Positions 1-9,561 of a DNA stretch of 64,000 bases are shown piece after piece. Source of the DNA: Novosphingobium indicum (GTDB lineage: Bacteria > Pseudomonadota > Alphaproteobacteria > Sphingomonadales > Sphingomonadaceae); NCBI RefSeq assembly GCF_014645195.1, contig NZ_BMLK01000003.1, positions 62,001 to 126,000 on the forward strand, in the 5' to 3' direction. Position numbers and translations under genes: made by a program. The stretch's first letter is position 1; every line of letters starts with the position of its first letter. Below the pieces are notes generated by a model. It searched no databases. It worked only from the letters and a program-made list of their open reading frames with translations, and was not told the DNA's origin.

Positions 1-114
1 GGCCACTACCATGAAACCTACCGCTTCGAGGACGGTGCCTGGCGCATCGCCACGCTGACGCTCACGCGGCTCAGCCTCGACATCGAATGGCCTGAAGGAA
101 AGACCCTGCAATGA
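1..114 (+). CDS. C-terminal end of an NTF2/SnoaL-like protein (partial)
   Basis: Only the last 37 residues are inside the window; the frame is open from base 1 and stops at TGA 112-114. The segment reads as alternating polar and hydrophobic strands (HYHETYRFEDGAWRIATLTL), which resembles the final beta-strands of SnoaL-like/NTF2-fold small proteins where an ...DGWRI... strand is common. The stop overlaps the next start as ATGA, so it is translationally coupled to the following gene. NTF2-fold proteins can be enzymes or ligand binders; no catalytic residue can be judged from this fragment. Confidence 0.6.
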   Translation, partial: GHYHETYRFEDGAWRIATLTLTRLSLDIEWPEGKTLQ

Positions 115-1055
115 CCGACCTGAGCTTTGCCGACCACTTCGGGGCGGGCCGCGACGATAATCCTTATTGGAACGAAAGCGTGTGGTTCTCGCTCTCGATT
201 CCGGAACGCCACATTCACGGGATGATCCAGTATTACTTCCGCCCCAACATGGGCATGCTCAATGGCGGACCGGTGCTGTGGGATCCCTCGGGCACCTACC
301 AGTGGAACTGCCTGCACTACCAGTGGAGCCACTTGCAGGCGATGCCGGCGCAGGTGCGCGGCAAGTTCGACATGCAGGCCCGCAATTCGCTCTCGTGCCG
401 GATGATCGAGCCACTGGCGAAGTACAAGATCGACTACGATAAGGATGGCCTGACGCTGGACCTGACATGGAACGCGATCGGCCCGATGCACGAGCTTCGG
501 ACCGGCGATGCCGGGCAGGCGGCAACCGCCAAGTTCCACATCGAACAGCCGGGCCGGATGACCGGCACCATGGTGCGCCATGGCGAGACGTTCACGGTCG
601 ACTGCTTCTCGATGCGCGACACGTCCTATGGCGCGCGTGAATACGAATCGCTGGCCTGCGGGGGCTATTTCTGGGGCATCGCCGATGGCAGCGCCTTCCA
701 CGCCATAGCCATGGGCGAAGGGCGCGAGGCGCGATCGATCGGCGGCTTCATCTGGAAGGACGGCGAGATGGCGAGCCTGATCTCGGGCCGCCGCGAAGTG
801 CTGGAGTGGGGCGAGTTCGGCCCGGCCAAGGTATTGTGGGAGGGGAAGGACCAACTCGGGCGCAGCATGGAGGCGACCGGGTGGATCGATCCCGGCCTGG
901 TGTTCACCGGCTATACCGATCACACCGTGGCCTGGTCGCTCGTGCGCTGGGACTGGGACGGCATAGAGCACTGGGGCGACAACCAGGAATTCTCGCCCGC
1001 CGAACGCTTCCGCCGCATCGCGCGGGGCGAAATCGCGCTGGGGGACCCGGCATGA
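111..1055 (+). CDS. CrtC/lipocalin-like beta-barrel protein of unknown function
   Basis: A 314-residue soluble protein without signal peptide or membrane segment. It is rich in aromatic residues and beta-prone segments (NPYWNESVWFS near the N-terminus, HYQWSHLQA, GGYFWGIADGS, FTGYTDHTVAWSLVRWDWDG near the C-terminus). This composition resembles the hydroxyneurosporene-dehydrogenase (CrtC)-like/lipocalin-type double barrel and the DUF7064/DUF7065 proteins found near steroid or terpenoid catabolic genes; that assignment is from memory of the family and is not proven. ATGA overlaps join it to the genes on both sides, so it sits in the middle of one operon. The substrate is unknown. Confidence 0.65.
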   Translation: MTDLSFADHFGAGRDDNPYWNESVWFSLSIPERHIHGMIQYYFRPNMGMLNGGPVLWDPSGTYQWNCLHYQWSHLQAMPAQVRGKFDMQARNSLSCRMIEPLAKYKIDYDKDGLTLDLTWNAIGPMHELRTGDAGQAATAKFHIEQPGRMTGTMVRHGETFTVDCFSMRDTSYGAREYESLACGGYFWGIADGSAFHAIAMGEGREARSIGGFIWKDGEMASLISGRREVLEWGEFGPAKVLWEGKDQLGRSMEATGWIDPGLVFTGYTDHTVAWSLVRWDWDGIEHWGDNQEFSPAERFRRIARGEIALGDPA

Positions 1056-1753
1056 CCAGCGCCAGTCAAAACGGCGCGGGCCAGATCGTCGTCGTCAACG
1101 GCACGTCGGGCTCGGGCAAGTCGACCACCTGCGAAATGTTTCAAAGGCGGCAGGACGGCTACTGGATGCTCTACGGCATCGATCACTTCACCGCGAACAC
1201 GTTGCCCGCCAAGTTCGGTCACCACGGTCCGCGTGCCAGTGAGGGGATCGAGGCGGTACCGGTCGATCCCGCCGATCCCGAGGGACCGCTGCGCTGGCGT
1301 TTCGGCCCCAAGGGCACGGCAGCCTTCGCGGCGATGCACGAATGGATGGCGGCCAGCTCGCGGCAGGGCCTCAACGTCGTGTTCGATCACCTGCTGATGA
1401 GCGATCCGCCGGTCCTGCAGGACCTCGTGCGCCGCACCGAGGGGCTGCCGGTGCTGCTCGTCACGCTGAAACCACCGTTCGAGGTGCTCGAGCGCCGCGT
1501 GGCCGAACGCCGCATGGACAAGAAGATCCCCGTCGATCTGCTGGGCGAGGATGCGGCGAGGAAGATCATCGACCGCCTCACCCGTTTGCGCCCCTGGTTC
1601 TACGAGGAAGTGTATCGCAACGAACTGGCCGACCTCACTATCGATACCTCGGTGCATGGGCCGGAAGAGGTTTGCGTGATGATCGAGGAGCGGCTGGCCG
1701 AGGGACCGGGCACGGCTTTCGACAAACTGCGTCGTACCTACGCGGGCGCCTGA
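1052..1753 (+). CDS. P-loop kinase, chloramphenicol phosphotransferase-like
   Basis: The chosen ATG at 1052 overlaps the upstream stop (ATGA) and gives 233 residues; a longer in-frame reading starts inside the upstream gene and is unlikely. Residues 17-25 form a Walker A loop (GTSGSGKST), followed by a nucleoside-kinase-like layout: a GIDHF segment after the first helix, a VVFDHLLMS strand with acidic residue, and an arginine-rich lid (RRVAERRMDKK). This matches the CPT-like (chloramphenicol phosphotransferase-like) family, which phosphorylates small hydroxyl compounds. Resistance function cannot be inferred. A terminator hairpin follows 30 bases later. Confidence 0.8.
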   Translation: MTSASQNGAGQIVVVNGTSGSGKSTTCEMFQRRQDGYWMLYGIDHFTANTLPAKFGHHGPRASEGIEAVPVDPADPEGPLRWRFGPKGTAAFAAMHEWMAASSRQGLNVVFDHLLMSDPPVLQDLVRRTEGLPVLLVTLKPPFEVLERRVAERRMDKKIPVDLLGEDAARKIIDRLTRLRPWFYEEVYRNELADLTIDTSVHGPEEVCVMIEERLAEGPGTAFDKLRRTYAGA

Positions 1754-1770
1754 ACTACTCCGGGTACATG

Positions 1771-1815
1771 AAAAAAGGAGCGGGCCATCGCTGTGATGGC
1801 CCGCCCCGATTTTTT
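1771..1815. terminator. Bidirectional Rho-independent terminator
   Basis: A perfect 10-bp stem (1780-1789 with 1795-1804, loop GCTGT) is flanked by six A on the left (1771-1776) and six T on the right (1810-1815). It therefore ends transcription both of the plus-strand kinase operon and of the minus-strand TonB receptor gene. Confidence 0.85.
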
Positions 1816-1832
1816 GATTCCGCGACTGGCGC

Positions 1833-4304
1833 TTACCAGGCCGTCGGCCTGAGCGTCAGGCGCAGGAATACCTCGCGGCCGCGATCCGGAATACAGGCCG
1901 TTTCGTCCACGCCCGCGGCATTGCGCTTGTCCAGACCGGTCAGCGGCGAGAGGAAGATCTGCCCTGTCGCACCGGAGAAGTTCGTGCAGTTGCCGGTGGT
2001 GAACTTGTTGAAGATGTTGTTGCCGATCAGCGACACGCTCCAGGCCTCGTTCTGGGCACCGAAGTTCAGGTGCGCGTTGAACTTGGCGAAACCCTTCTGA
2101 TAGAAATCGGGACGGTTCTTGCCGAGATTGGTCAGGAATTTCGACGAGTACTGGACGTTGCCGCCGAACCCGATCTTGTAGTCGCGCCCGATGTCCGTGG
2201 TGTAGTCCAGCCCGGCGTTGATCGACCAGGTCGGCGCCTTGGGCAGCGGCAGACCGGCGAGGCTCTGCGAGGAATAGCGGATGAAATCGCCCGTGCTTTG
2301 ATCGACCACGTAATTGCCCGCGGCGATCTCGGCGGGATCGGTGACCACGTAGGGCAGCTGGTCGCAGCCGTCCTCGATCCGCTGGCCGCCCCAGCACGGT
2401 GCATTCGGGAAATCGGTGAAGCGGGCGTGGTTCCAGTTCACGCTGAAGTTCGCGGTCAGCCCTTCCAGCGACGGTGGCCGGTAGGTGAGGTCGAAATCGA
2501 CACCGTAGACCTTGGACTTGCCCGCGTTGATCGTGTGGATCTGCGGAATGCCGCCGGCGGCCACTTCATTGGCGCCGACCTGCAGGTCGCTGTACTTGTA
2601 GTAGTAGAACGCGGTGTTCACCAGCAGCGAGCGATCGGCCAGACGCGCCTTCACGCCCACTTCGCCGCCACGAACGCGTTCGTCGCCGAACGAGTTGTCC
2701 TGCCCCGGATAGGGCGGCGCGGTCATGATGAACGAGCCGGACTTGTAGCCCTGCTTGAGCGCGCCGAAGACCGTGAGGTCGTCGGTGGGCGTGAAGGTGA
2801 CCGTCAGCTCGGGTGACCAGTTCTTCGACCGCAACGTCGGGTTGGCCAGCATGACCGGCGTCGGTGTCGCGTTGATGCCGGTCAGCGAAGAGGCGTCGTC
2901 GTGCCGCTTCTCGTCCGTGTAGCGCGCGCCGGCCGCAATCTCGAGCGTCTCGACCGGCTTGTAGCGTAGCTGTCCGAAGGCGGACTTCGCCTTGATGCTC
3001 ACGTCGTTGATGCCCGCTGCGAGCGTCGTAAAGGCGGGATTGACGAAGTAGGCGAGGTTGCCGGCTACGATGACCCGGTTGCTGACATTGGAATCCTGGT
3101 AGAAACCGCCGACAAGGAAGTTCAGCGGGGACGCAAAGTCCGATTCAATGCGGATTTCCTGGGTGAAGTCGCGGCGCTTGAACTGGTTGTCGGCGATCAG
3201 CGACGGTCCTGCATATCCCGAGTTCACGCCGTTCAACATGCCGTTGACCTCGGTGTGGTAGTAGCCGGTGGTGGAATCGATGCTGATGCCGGATTCCAGA
3301 TCGTAGCGCAGTTCGAGCGTGCCGAAGTTGGTCTTGTACTTCATGAACGGCACGCCGTTGTTGCGTGCCTCGGGGAAGGCGGCGGGATCGACATCCACGA
3401 CATAGACGGTCCGGTCGACCTTGCAGTCGTCCGCCGGGTTGATGAAGGGAATGCCTGCCGGCGCACCATTGCCGTCGGGGCAGCTGCCGATCGGGGCGCT
3501 GCCGCCGATGACTTCCTTCTGCGTCGTGTTCATCTTCAGCCGGGCGCTGAAATTGTAGACCGGCTTCCACACGAGGGTGCCGCGCACGATGTACTCGTCG
3601 CCGCCGTTGTAGCGCCGGCTTTTCGGCGTGACGGCGCCGGTTCCCGGCAGCGCGGTCGCCTTGTTGATGAAGTAGCCGTCGTCCTTCTGGTACATGCTGG
3701 CGACGCGGATGCCGAGCGTGTCGCCCAGCGGTGCCGACATGATCAGCTCGCCGCGCTTCTGGCGGTCCTGGAAGCCATAGCTGGCCCGCGCGATCAGTTC
3801 GACTTCATCGCCCGGATCTGCGGTGTGGATGGCGATCACGCCGCCGGGGCTGTTCTTGCCATAGAACAGCGCCTGCGGCCCCTTCAGCACTTCGATCTGG
3901 GCCATATCGAAGAAGCCGACCGAATAGCTGGCACCCTGCGTGAGCTGGAGCCCGTCGATATTGAGCGAAACCGACTGGTCGACACCGGCGTCGAGCGAAC
4001 TGGTGCCCACGCCGCGCAGCGAGATCTGTGCGCCGACGGTCAGCACGTTGTTGCCGATCTGCAGGCCCGTGACCTGCTGCGTGATGCTGTCGATGCTGGT
4101 GACCTGCCGGTTCTCGATCATTTCCGGCGTGATCACGGTCTCGACCACAGGCACTTTCAGCACCGATTCCTGCCGCTTGCGGGCGGTGACGATGATGTCG
4201 CCGTTCTGGACTTTAGGGCTGGCGTCGGATTCCTGCGCTTGCACCGGGTTGGCAGCGAGTATGGCGCCGACGGATGCAGCGGCCAGCAGAATGCTCTTGC
4301 GCAT
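1833..4304 (-). CDS. TonB-dependent receptor
   Basis: An 823-residue outer-membrane receptor. Residues 1-24 are a Sec signal peptide ending in VQAQ. A TonB-box-like segment DIIVTARKR follows at about 36-44, then a plug domain with the usual VLKGPQALFYGKNSPGG signature at about 130-150, and a long 22-strand-type barrel ending in an aromatic C-terminus (LRLTLRPTAW). Two cysteines pairs occur in predicted extracellular loops (around GSCPDG...DDCK and APCW...DGCD), common in sphingomonad receptors. The gene is divergent from the fused oxoprolinase at 4558, with about 250 bases between the starts, which suggests a shared promoter region and a substrate that the oxoprolinase-like enzyme degrades. 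The real ligand is unknown. Confidence 0.93.
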   Translation of the reverse strand: MRKSILLAAASVGAILAANPVQAQESDASPKVQNGDIIVTARKRQESVLKVPVVETVITPEMIENRQVTSIDSITQQVTGLQIGNNVLTVGAQISLRGVGTSSLDAGVDQSVSLNIDGLQLTQGASYSVGFFDMAQIEVLKGPQALFYGKNSPGGVIAIHTADPGDEVELIARASYGFQDRQKRGELIMSAPLGDTLGIRVASMYQKDDGYFINKATALPGTGAVTPKSRRYNGGDEYIVRGTLVWKPVYNFSARLKMNTTQKEVIGGSAPIGSCPDGNGAPAGIPFINPADDCKVDRTVYVVDVDPAAFPEARNNGVPFMKYKTNFGTLELRYDLESGISIDSTTGYYHTEVNGMLNGVNSGYAGPSLIADNQFKRRDFTQEIRIESDFASPLNFLVGGFYQDSNVSNRVIVAGNLAYFVNPAFTTLAAGINDVSIKAKSAFGQLRYKPVETLEIAAGARYTDEKRHDDASSLTGINATPTPVMLANPTLRSKNWSPELTVTFTPTDDLTVFGALKQGYKSGSFIMTAPPYPGQDNSFGDERVRGGEVGVKARLADRSLLVNTAFYYYKYSDLQVGANEVAAGGIPQIHTINAGKSKVYGVDFDLTYRPPSLEGLTANFSVNWNHARFTDFPNAPCWGGQRIEDGCDQLPYVVTDPAEIAAGNYVVDQSTGDFIRYSSQSLAGLPLPKAPTWSINAGLDYTTDIGRDYKIGFGGNVQYSSKFLTNLGKNRPDFYQKGFAKFNAHLNFGAQNEAWSVSLIGNNIFNKFTTGNCTNFSGATGQIFLSPLTGLDKRNAAGVDETACIPDRGREVFLRLTLRPTAW

Positions 4305-4557
4305 GATGTCTCCCCTCCACTTTTATATGTGTCATGCCGTCCGTGAAGAGAACGGAATGAAGTCAAAGGTTTGGATCTCCTGGCCAGCTCGATGACGAGG
4401 CATCTGCCTAAAGCATCTTTCGCCTAGGCGTTTTTCCTTGCGGGCAACACGCTTTGACTTGCGACGCGCAGAAAGGCGTTATTGCGCGCAGGATCACGCC
4501 GTGGATCATGCCGGGATAGGGCTTGGGAATGCGGGCGATTCCCGCCATGATCGGCGC

Positions 4558-7500
4558 ATGGATTTCTGGCAATTCTGGGTCGATCGCGGCGGGACATTTA
4601 CCGATGTTGTGACGCGTGCGCCCGATGGACGGTTCGCGCGGCTGAAGCTGTTGAGCGAGGATCCCGGCCGATACGATGACGCGGCGGTCGAGGCGATGCG
4701 CCGCCTGACCGGCGTGCATGAGGGCGATCTGCCCGCCGCCGAACTGCGCCTTGGCACTACGGTTGCCACCAACGCCCTGCTCGAAGGCAAGGGCGAGCCG
4801 GTGCTGCTGGCGATCACCAAAGGGTTTGGCGATGCCCTGCGCATTGGTACGCAGGAGCGGCCCGACATCTTCGCGCGCCGCATCGTCCTGCCCGATCCGA
4901 TCTATGCCGAGGTTCTGGAGATAGACGAACGCGTGGGGGCGGACGGGGCGGTCCACCGGCCGCTCGATGAAGCGTGCGCGAGGGCAGGCCTGCAACAGGC
5001 GTTCGACAAGGGCTTGCGCGCCGTCGCGGTGGTGCTGATGCATGGCTATCGCCACACCGCGCATGAGGCGCGGCTGGGGCAGATCGCCCGCGAGATCGGG
5101 TTCACGCAGATCTCGGTCAGTCACGAGGTGGCGCCGCTGATCAAGCTGATCGCACGCGGTGATACAGCTGTTGTGGATGCCAACCTCTCGCCGGTGCTGG
5201 GCCGCTATGTTGCGGGACTGGAGGCCGGCCTGGGGCCGCGCGTCGATGCGCTCTACATGCAGTCGAGCGGGGGGCTGGCGACGGGCGCGGCCTTTCGCGG
5301 CAAGGATGCGATCCTATCGGGCCCCGCCGGCGGCATCGTCGGCATGGTGGCCGTCGCGAAGGAAGCGGGGTTCGATCATGTGATCGGCTTTGACATGGGC
5401 GGCACCTCCACCGACGTCTCGCACTATGCCGGGCACTACGAGCGCGACAGCGAGACGCGGGTGGCAGGCGCGCGGGTGCGCACGCCGATGATGCGGATCG
5501 AGACGGTGGCGGCGGGTGGCGGCTCTATCTGCCATTTCGATGGTGCGCGCTTCCTCGTCGGGCCTGAAAGTGCGGGCGCGGTGCCGGGCCCGGCCTGCTA
5601 TCGGCGCGGCGGGCCGCTGGCGGTGACCGACTGCAACTTGTTGCTCGGCAAGCTGCGCCCCGGGCACTTCCCGCATCTCTTCGGCCCCGGGGGCGACGAG
5701 CCGCTGTCGCTGAAGGCTGCGTGCGAACGCATGGACGCGGTCCTGGCCGATGTGCGCGCGGCGACCGGCCGCGAAATGACGCGCGAGGAAGCGGCGGAAG
5801 GTTTTCTTGAAATCGCCGTTGCCAACATGGCCAATGCGATCAAGACCGTCTCGCTGCGGCGCGGCCATGACGTCACCCGCGCCGCACTGGTGACGTTTGG
5901 CGGCGCGGGCGGACAGCACGCGTGCAAAGTGGCCGATGCGCTGGGGGTGACGACCGTGCTGTGCCACCCGCTGGCCTCGGTACTGTCGGCTTACGGCATG
6001 GGATTGGCAGACCGGCGCCTGCTGCAGCAGCAGACCCTCGCCGTGCCGCTTGACGCGCAGGGCATGGCGGCAATCGAGGCGGCCGTTGCCGATCTCGGCG
6101 CTACTGCGCGCGCAGGGCTGGAAGCGCAGGGCGTGGCTTCGGGGGCCATCCGCACCGAAGCCACGCTCGCCATTCGCCCCAAGGGCAACGACAATGCCGT
6201 CGATGTGCCGGTGGGCACGCTGGAAGATATGCGCGCGGGCTTTCGTGATGGCTGGCAGCACCGCTTCGGTTTCGGCGCGGGCGAGGACCTGATTGCCGAA
6301 ACGCTGCGGGTGGAAGCCATCGCCGGGGGGCACGTGGGAGGCGGGGCCACACTGACGCTGCCGCCGGAGTCCGCGCCCCCTGCGGAAATCGCGACGATCT
6401 GGACTGACGGCGCGGCCCACGATGTCCCGCTCTATCTGCGCGAAGGGCTGGCCGAGGGGTTCTCGGCGCACGGGCCCTTGCTGGTGGTAGATGACGTTTC
6501 GACCACGGTCGTCGAACCCGGCTGGTCGGTGCGCGTCGATGCCATTGGCAATCTCGTGCTGACGCGTGAGGCACCGCAAGAGCTGGCTGCCGATACCAGT
6601 ACTGCATGCGATCCAGTGCGGCTGGAGATCATGAGCGCGCTGTTCATGGCGATTGCCGAGGAAATGGGCGCCGCGTTGCAGTTCAGCGCCAGTTCGGTGA
6701 ACATCCGCGAGCGGCTGGACTTCTCCTGCGCCGTGTTCGACCGCGAAGGTCATCTCGTTGCCAATGCTCCGCACATGCCGGTGCATCTCGGCTCGATGGG
6801 CGAGAGCGTGCGCACCGTGCTGGAGCGCCGCAGCCGCGACGGACGCGGAATGCTGCCCGGCGATGCCTATGTGCTCAACGCGCCTTACGATGGTGGCACG
6901 CACCTGCCTGACATTACCGTGGTTATGCCCGTCTTTGCGGAGGGTAACGAGACGGCCCCGGCATGGTTCGTCGCCGCACGTGGGCATCATGCCGATGTCG
7001 GCGGGATCAGTCCCGGCTCGATGCCGCCCGACAGCCGCACGCTGGAAGAGGAAGGCGTGCTGCTCGATAACGTGCTGCTGGTCGACCGCGGCGCGCTGCA
7101 GGAGGACGCGATCCGCGACCTGCTGGCGTCGGGTCCTTATCCCTCGCGCAATGTCGATCAGAACCTTGCCGACCTGCGCGCCCAGATCGCGTCCTGCGCG
7201 CGCGGAGCCTCCGAACTAAGGCGGATCGCCGGCGAGCAGGGCAGGGCGGTGGTCGATGCCTATATGGCGCATGCACAGGTCAATGCAGAGAACGCGGTGC
7301 GTGCGCTGATCGACCGGCTTTCGGACGGCCGGTTCACCGTACCGATGGACAACGGCGCGGAGATCCACGTCGCCGTCACCATCGATCGCGCGGCACGCGG
7401 CGCGACGATCGACTTTACCGGCACCAGCGCACAGCTGCCCGACAACTTCAATGCCCCGCTGCCGGTGGTGCGGGCGGCGGTGCTCTATGTCGTCCGCAGC

Positions 7501-8148
7501 CTGCTCGATGATCCCGTGCCGATGAACGAGGGCTGCCTGCGGCCGATCACGCTGGTAGTGCCCGAGGGCTCGATGCTGCACCCCAAGGCACCGGCTGCCG
7601 TGGTCGCCGGGAATGTCGAGACCAGCCAGGCGATCACCGATGCGCTCTTTGCCGCTTTCGGCGCCATGGCGGCCTCGCAGGGGACGATGAACAACTTCAC
7701 CTTCGGCGATGCGACGCGGCAGTACTACGAGACGATTGCTGGCGGCTCAGGGGCTGGACCGGACTTCGATGGCACCAGCGTGGTCCAGACGCACATGACC
7801 AACAGCCGGCTCACCGACCCCGAAGTGCTTGAGACCAACTTCCCGGTGCTGCTGGAGGAATTTTCGGTCCGGCGCGGGTCTGGCGGCGCGGGAGCGCATC
7901 GGGGCGGAGACGGAGCCGTGCGCCGGGTGCGGTTCCTTGAGCCGATGCGGGCTGGCATCCTTGCCAACCGCCGCACATTCGCGCCGTTCGGGCTGGCTGG
8001 CGGCGCGGATGGCGCGCCGGGGCGCAACCGGATCGAACGGACCGACGGATCGGTCGAGGAACTGGGCGCTACGGCAGCGGTCAGGCTCTCGGCGGGGGAT
8101 GCCGTTGTGATCGAAACGCCGGGTGGCGGGGGATACGGGGCGGCCTAA
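4558..8148 (+). CDS. Fused hydantoinase A/B, 5-oxoprolinase-type ATP-dependent enzyme
   Basis: Starting at ATG 4558 the product is 1196 residues; the open frame reaches further upstream but the family begins with the segment FWVDRGGTFTDVV seen right after this ATG. Residues ~1-670 are the HyuA half, with a second nucleotide/ASKHA-type motif FDMGGTSTDVS near 278; residues ~685-1196 are the HyuB half, beginning at PVRLEIMSALFMAIAEEMG. Single-chain HyuA-HyuB proteins of about 1200 residues are typical of 5-oxoprolinase (5-oxo-L-proline + ATP + water to glutamate), but related proteins act on hydantoins or other cyclic amides. The divergent TonB receptor hints that the substrate may be imported from a larger external ligand. 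Cytoplasmic; no membrane segment. Confidence 0.88.
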   Translation: MDFWQFWVDRGGTFTDVVTRAPDGRFARLKLLSEDPGRYDDAAVEAMRRLTGVHEGDLPAAELRLGTTVATNALLEGKGEPVLLAITKGFGDALRIGTQERPDIFARRIVLPDPIYAEVLEIDERVGADGAVHRPLDEACARAGLQQAFDKGLRAVAVVLMHGYRHTAHEARLGQIAREIGFTQISVSHEVAPLIKLIARGDTAVVDANLSPVLGRYVAGLEAGLGPRVDALYMQSSGGLATGAAFRGKDAILSGPAGGIVGMVAVAKEAGFDHVIGFDMGGTSTDVSHYAGHYERDSETRVAGARVRTPMMRIETVAAGGGSICHFDGARFLVGPESAGAVPGPACYRRGGPLAVTDCNLLLGKLRPGHFPHLFGPGGDEPLSLKAACERMDAVLADVRAATGREMTREEAAEGFLEIAVANMANAIKTVSLRRGHDVTRAALVTFGGAGGQHACKVADALGVTTVLCHPLASVLSAYGMGLADRRLLQQQTLAVPLDAQGMAAIEAAVADLGATARAGLEAQGVASGAIRTEATLAIRPKGNDNAVDVPVGTLEDMRAGFRDGWQHRFGFGAGEDLIAETLRVEAIAGGHVGGGATLTLPPESAPPAEIATIWTDGAAHDVPLYLREGLAEGFSAHGPLLVVDDVSTTVVEPGWSVRVDAIGNLVLTREAPQELAADTSTACDPVRLEIMSALFMAIAEEMGAALQFSASSVNIRERLDFSCAVFDREGHLVANAPHMPVHLGSMGESVRTVLERRSRDGRGMLPGDAYVLNAPYDGGTHLPDITVVMPVFAEGNETAPAWFVAARGHHADVGGISPGSMPPDSRTLEEEGVLLDNVLLVDRGALQEDAIRDLLASGPYPSRNVDQNLADLRAQIASCARGASELRRIAGEQGRAVVDAYMAHAQVNAENAVRALIDRLSDGRFTVPMDNGAEIHVAVTIDRAARGATIDFTGTSAQLPDNFNAPLPVVRAAVLYVVRSLLDDPVPMNEGCLRPITLVVPEGSMLHPKAPAAVVAGNVETSQAITDALFAAFGAMAASQGTMNNFTFGDATRQYYETIAGGSGAGPDFDGTSVVQTHMTNSRLTDPEVLETNFPVLLEEFSVRRGSGGAGAHRGGDGAVRRVRFLEPMRAGILANRRTFAPFGLAGGADGAPGRNRIERTDGSVEELGATAAVRLSAGDAVVIETPGGGGYGAA

Positions 8149-8188
8149 CCCATCACGGAACCTACCCGACGAGTTGAACTGGCGGCGC

Positions 8189-8479
8189 TTACGCCGCCAC
8201 GTCCGCCCATTCCGGGTGCTTCTGGAACGCCGCGACGACGTAGCTGCAGACCGGACCGATCTTGAAGTCGTTCTCGCGCGCGTCGGCGACCATCGCTTCC
8301 ACCAGCCGTCCGGCCACGCCCTTGCCGCCGATCGCCGGCGGGACCAGCGTGTGCTCGGCATAGCGCACACCGCCGCGCTCGGACCAGGTCAGCCGCCCGA
8401 TGGCGTCATTGTCGGCGACGTGGGCATGGTACTCGCCGGAGGGTCCGTTTTCGTGCTTGGTGATCGTCACGCCGACCAT
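8189..8479 (-). CDS. Small GNAT-type N-acetyltransferase (YjdJ/PF14542-like)
   Basis: From the ATG at 8479 the protein is 96 residues; the open frame upstream has no family-like sequence. It shows the compact acetyl-CoA fold of the Acetyltransf_CG (YjdJ) group: a strand GRLTWSERGGVRYAEHTLVPP, then the acetyl-CoA loop GGKGVAGRLVEAMV, and the terminal strand-helix KIGPVCSYVVAAFQKHPEW. YjdJ relatives occur in all bacteria with no settled substrate; the minimal size argues against a peptide-N-terminus acetylase. It converges with the oxoprolinase gene 40 bases away and is divergent from the threonine aldolase. Confidence 0.85.
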   Translation of the reverse strand: MVGVTITKHENGPSGEYHAHVADNDAIGRLTWSERGGVRYAEHTLVPPAIGGKGVAGRLVEAMVADARENDFKIGPVCSYVVAAFQKHPEWADVAA

Positions 8480-8543
8480 GGGCTTCTCCTCGATACGTTC
8501 GAATGCTTGACGACGCGCGCGCCGCCTTACAGGGCATATGGTC

Positions 8544-9539
8544 ATGCAGTTCATGTCCGACAATGCCGCCGCCGTTCATCCCGCCGTCTGGAGAGCGATG
8601 ATGGCCGCCGATGCCGCCGATGCGCCCTATGACAACGATGCACTGAGCCGCGAGCTCGACGCGGCGTTCTCGGCGCTGCTCGGCCGCGAGTGTGCGGCGC
8701 TGTGGGTAGCGACCGGGACGGCCGCGAACTGCCTGGCGCTCGCCTCGATGGCGCAGCCCCACGGCGGCGTGGTCTGCCACCGCGAAGCGCATATCGAAAT
8801 GGACGAGGCGGGCGCTCCCGGCTTCTATCTGCACGGCGCCAAGCTGCTGCTCGCCGATGGCGCGAGCGCAAAGGTCACGCCCGAATCCGTTGCCGCCGTG
8901 ATCGATCCGATTCGCGACGACGTCCATCAGGTTCAGCCGCACGCTCTGTCGATCACGCAGGCGAGCGAGTATGGCTGCGTCTATAGGCCGCGTGAAGTCG
9001 CCGAGCTGGCGGCTTTGGCCCGAGAGCGCGGCCTTGGCTTCCACATGGACGGCGCGCGTTTCGCCAATGCCGTGGCGTTTCTCGACTGCGCGCCGGGTGA
9101 GGCCTGTGCGGGCGTCGATGCGCTGAGCTTCGGGTTCGTGAAGAATGGCGGGCTTGGGGCCGAGGCCATCGTGTTCTTCGATCCCGATGCCGCGCATATG
9201 ATCCGCTATCGCCGCAAGCGGGCGGGGCACCTCCAGTCGAAGGGCCGGTTCCTCGCCGCGCAGATTCTCGCGATGCTCGAAGACGACATTTGGCTGAGCA
9301 ATGCGCGCGCCGCCAATGCCGCGGCCGCCGAAATTGCCCGCGGCGCGGGGGATCGCTTGCTGCATCCGGTTGAAGCGAACGAAGTGTTCCTCTCGTGCAC
9401 CATTGCCGAGCGCGATGTCCTGCGCGCGCAGGGCTTCGGCTTCTACGACTGGGGCGTCGACGCGGCGCGGCTGGTTACGTCGTGGGATGCGCAGGACGAG
9501 CATGTCTCGGCCCTCGCGCGAGCCATCGCGGGCCTGTGA
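8544..9539 (+). CDS. Threonine aldolase family PLP enzyme
   Basis: A 331-residue fold-type I PLP enzyme similar to low-specificity L-threonine aldolase (threonine or allo-threonine to glycine plus acetaldehyde). The PLP lysine is K200 within GFVKNGGLGAEA, the usual position; WVATGTAANCLAL early in the chain and HMDGARFANAVAFL match the cofactor-binding motifs. The start is uncertain between ATGs at 8538, 8544 and 8553; AGGG at 8531-8534 is 9 bases from 8544 and only 3 from 8538, and family members usually begin MQFxSDN, so 8544 was chosen. The EamA exporter starts 22 bases downstream and is probably co-transcribed. Confidence 0.88.
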   Translation: MQFMSDNAAAVHPAVWRAMMAADAADAPYDNDALSRELDAAFSALLGRECAALWVATGTAANCLALASMAQPHGGVVCHREAHIEMDEAGAPGFYLHGAKLLLADGASAKVTPESVAAVIDPIRDDVHQVQPHALSITQASEYGCVYRPREVAELAALARERGLGFHMDGARFANAVAFLDCAPGEACAGVDALSFGFVKNGGLGAEAIVFFDPDAAHMIRYRRKRAGHLQSKGRFLAAQILAMLEDDIWLSNARAANAAAAEIARGAGDRLLHPVEANEVFLSCTIAERDVLRAQGFGFYDWGVDAARLVTSWDAQDEHVSALARAIAGL

Positions 9540-9561
9540 GCAGATTGGTGAGTTCGGGGCG

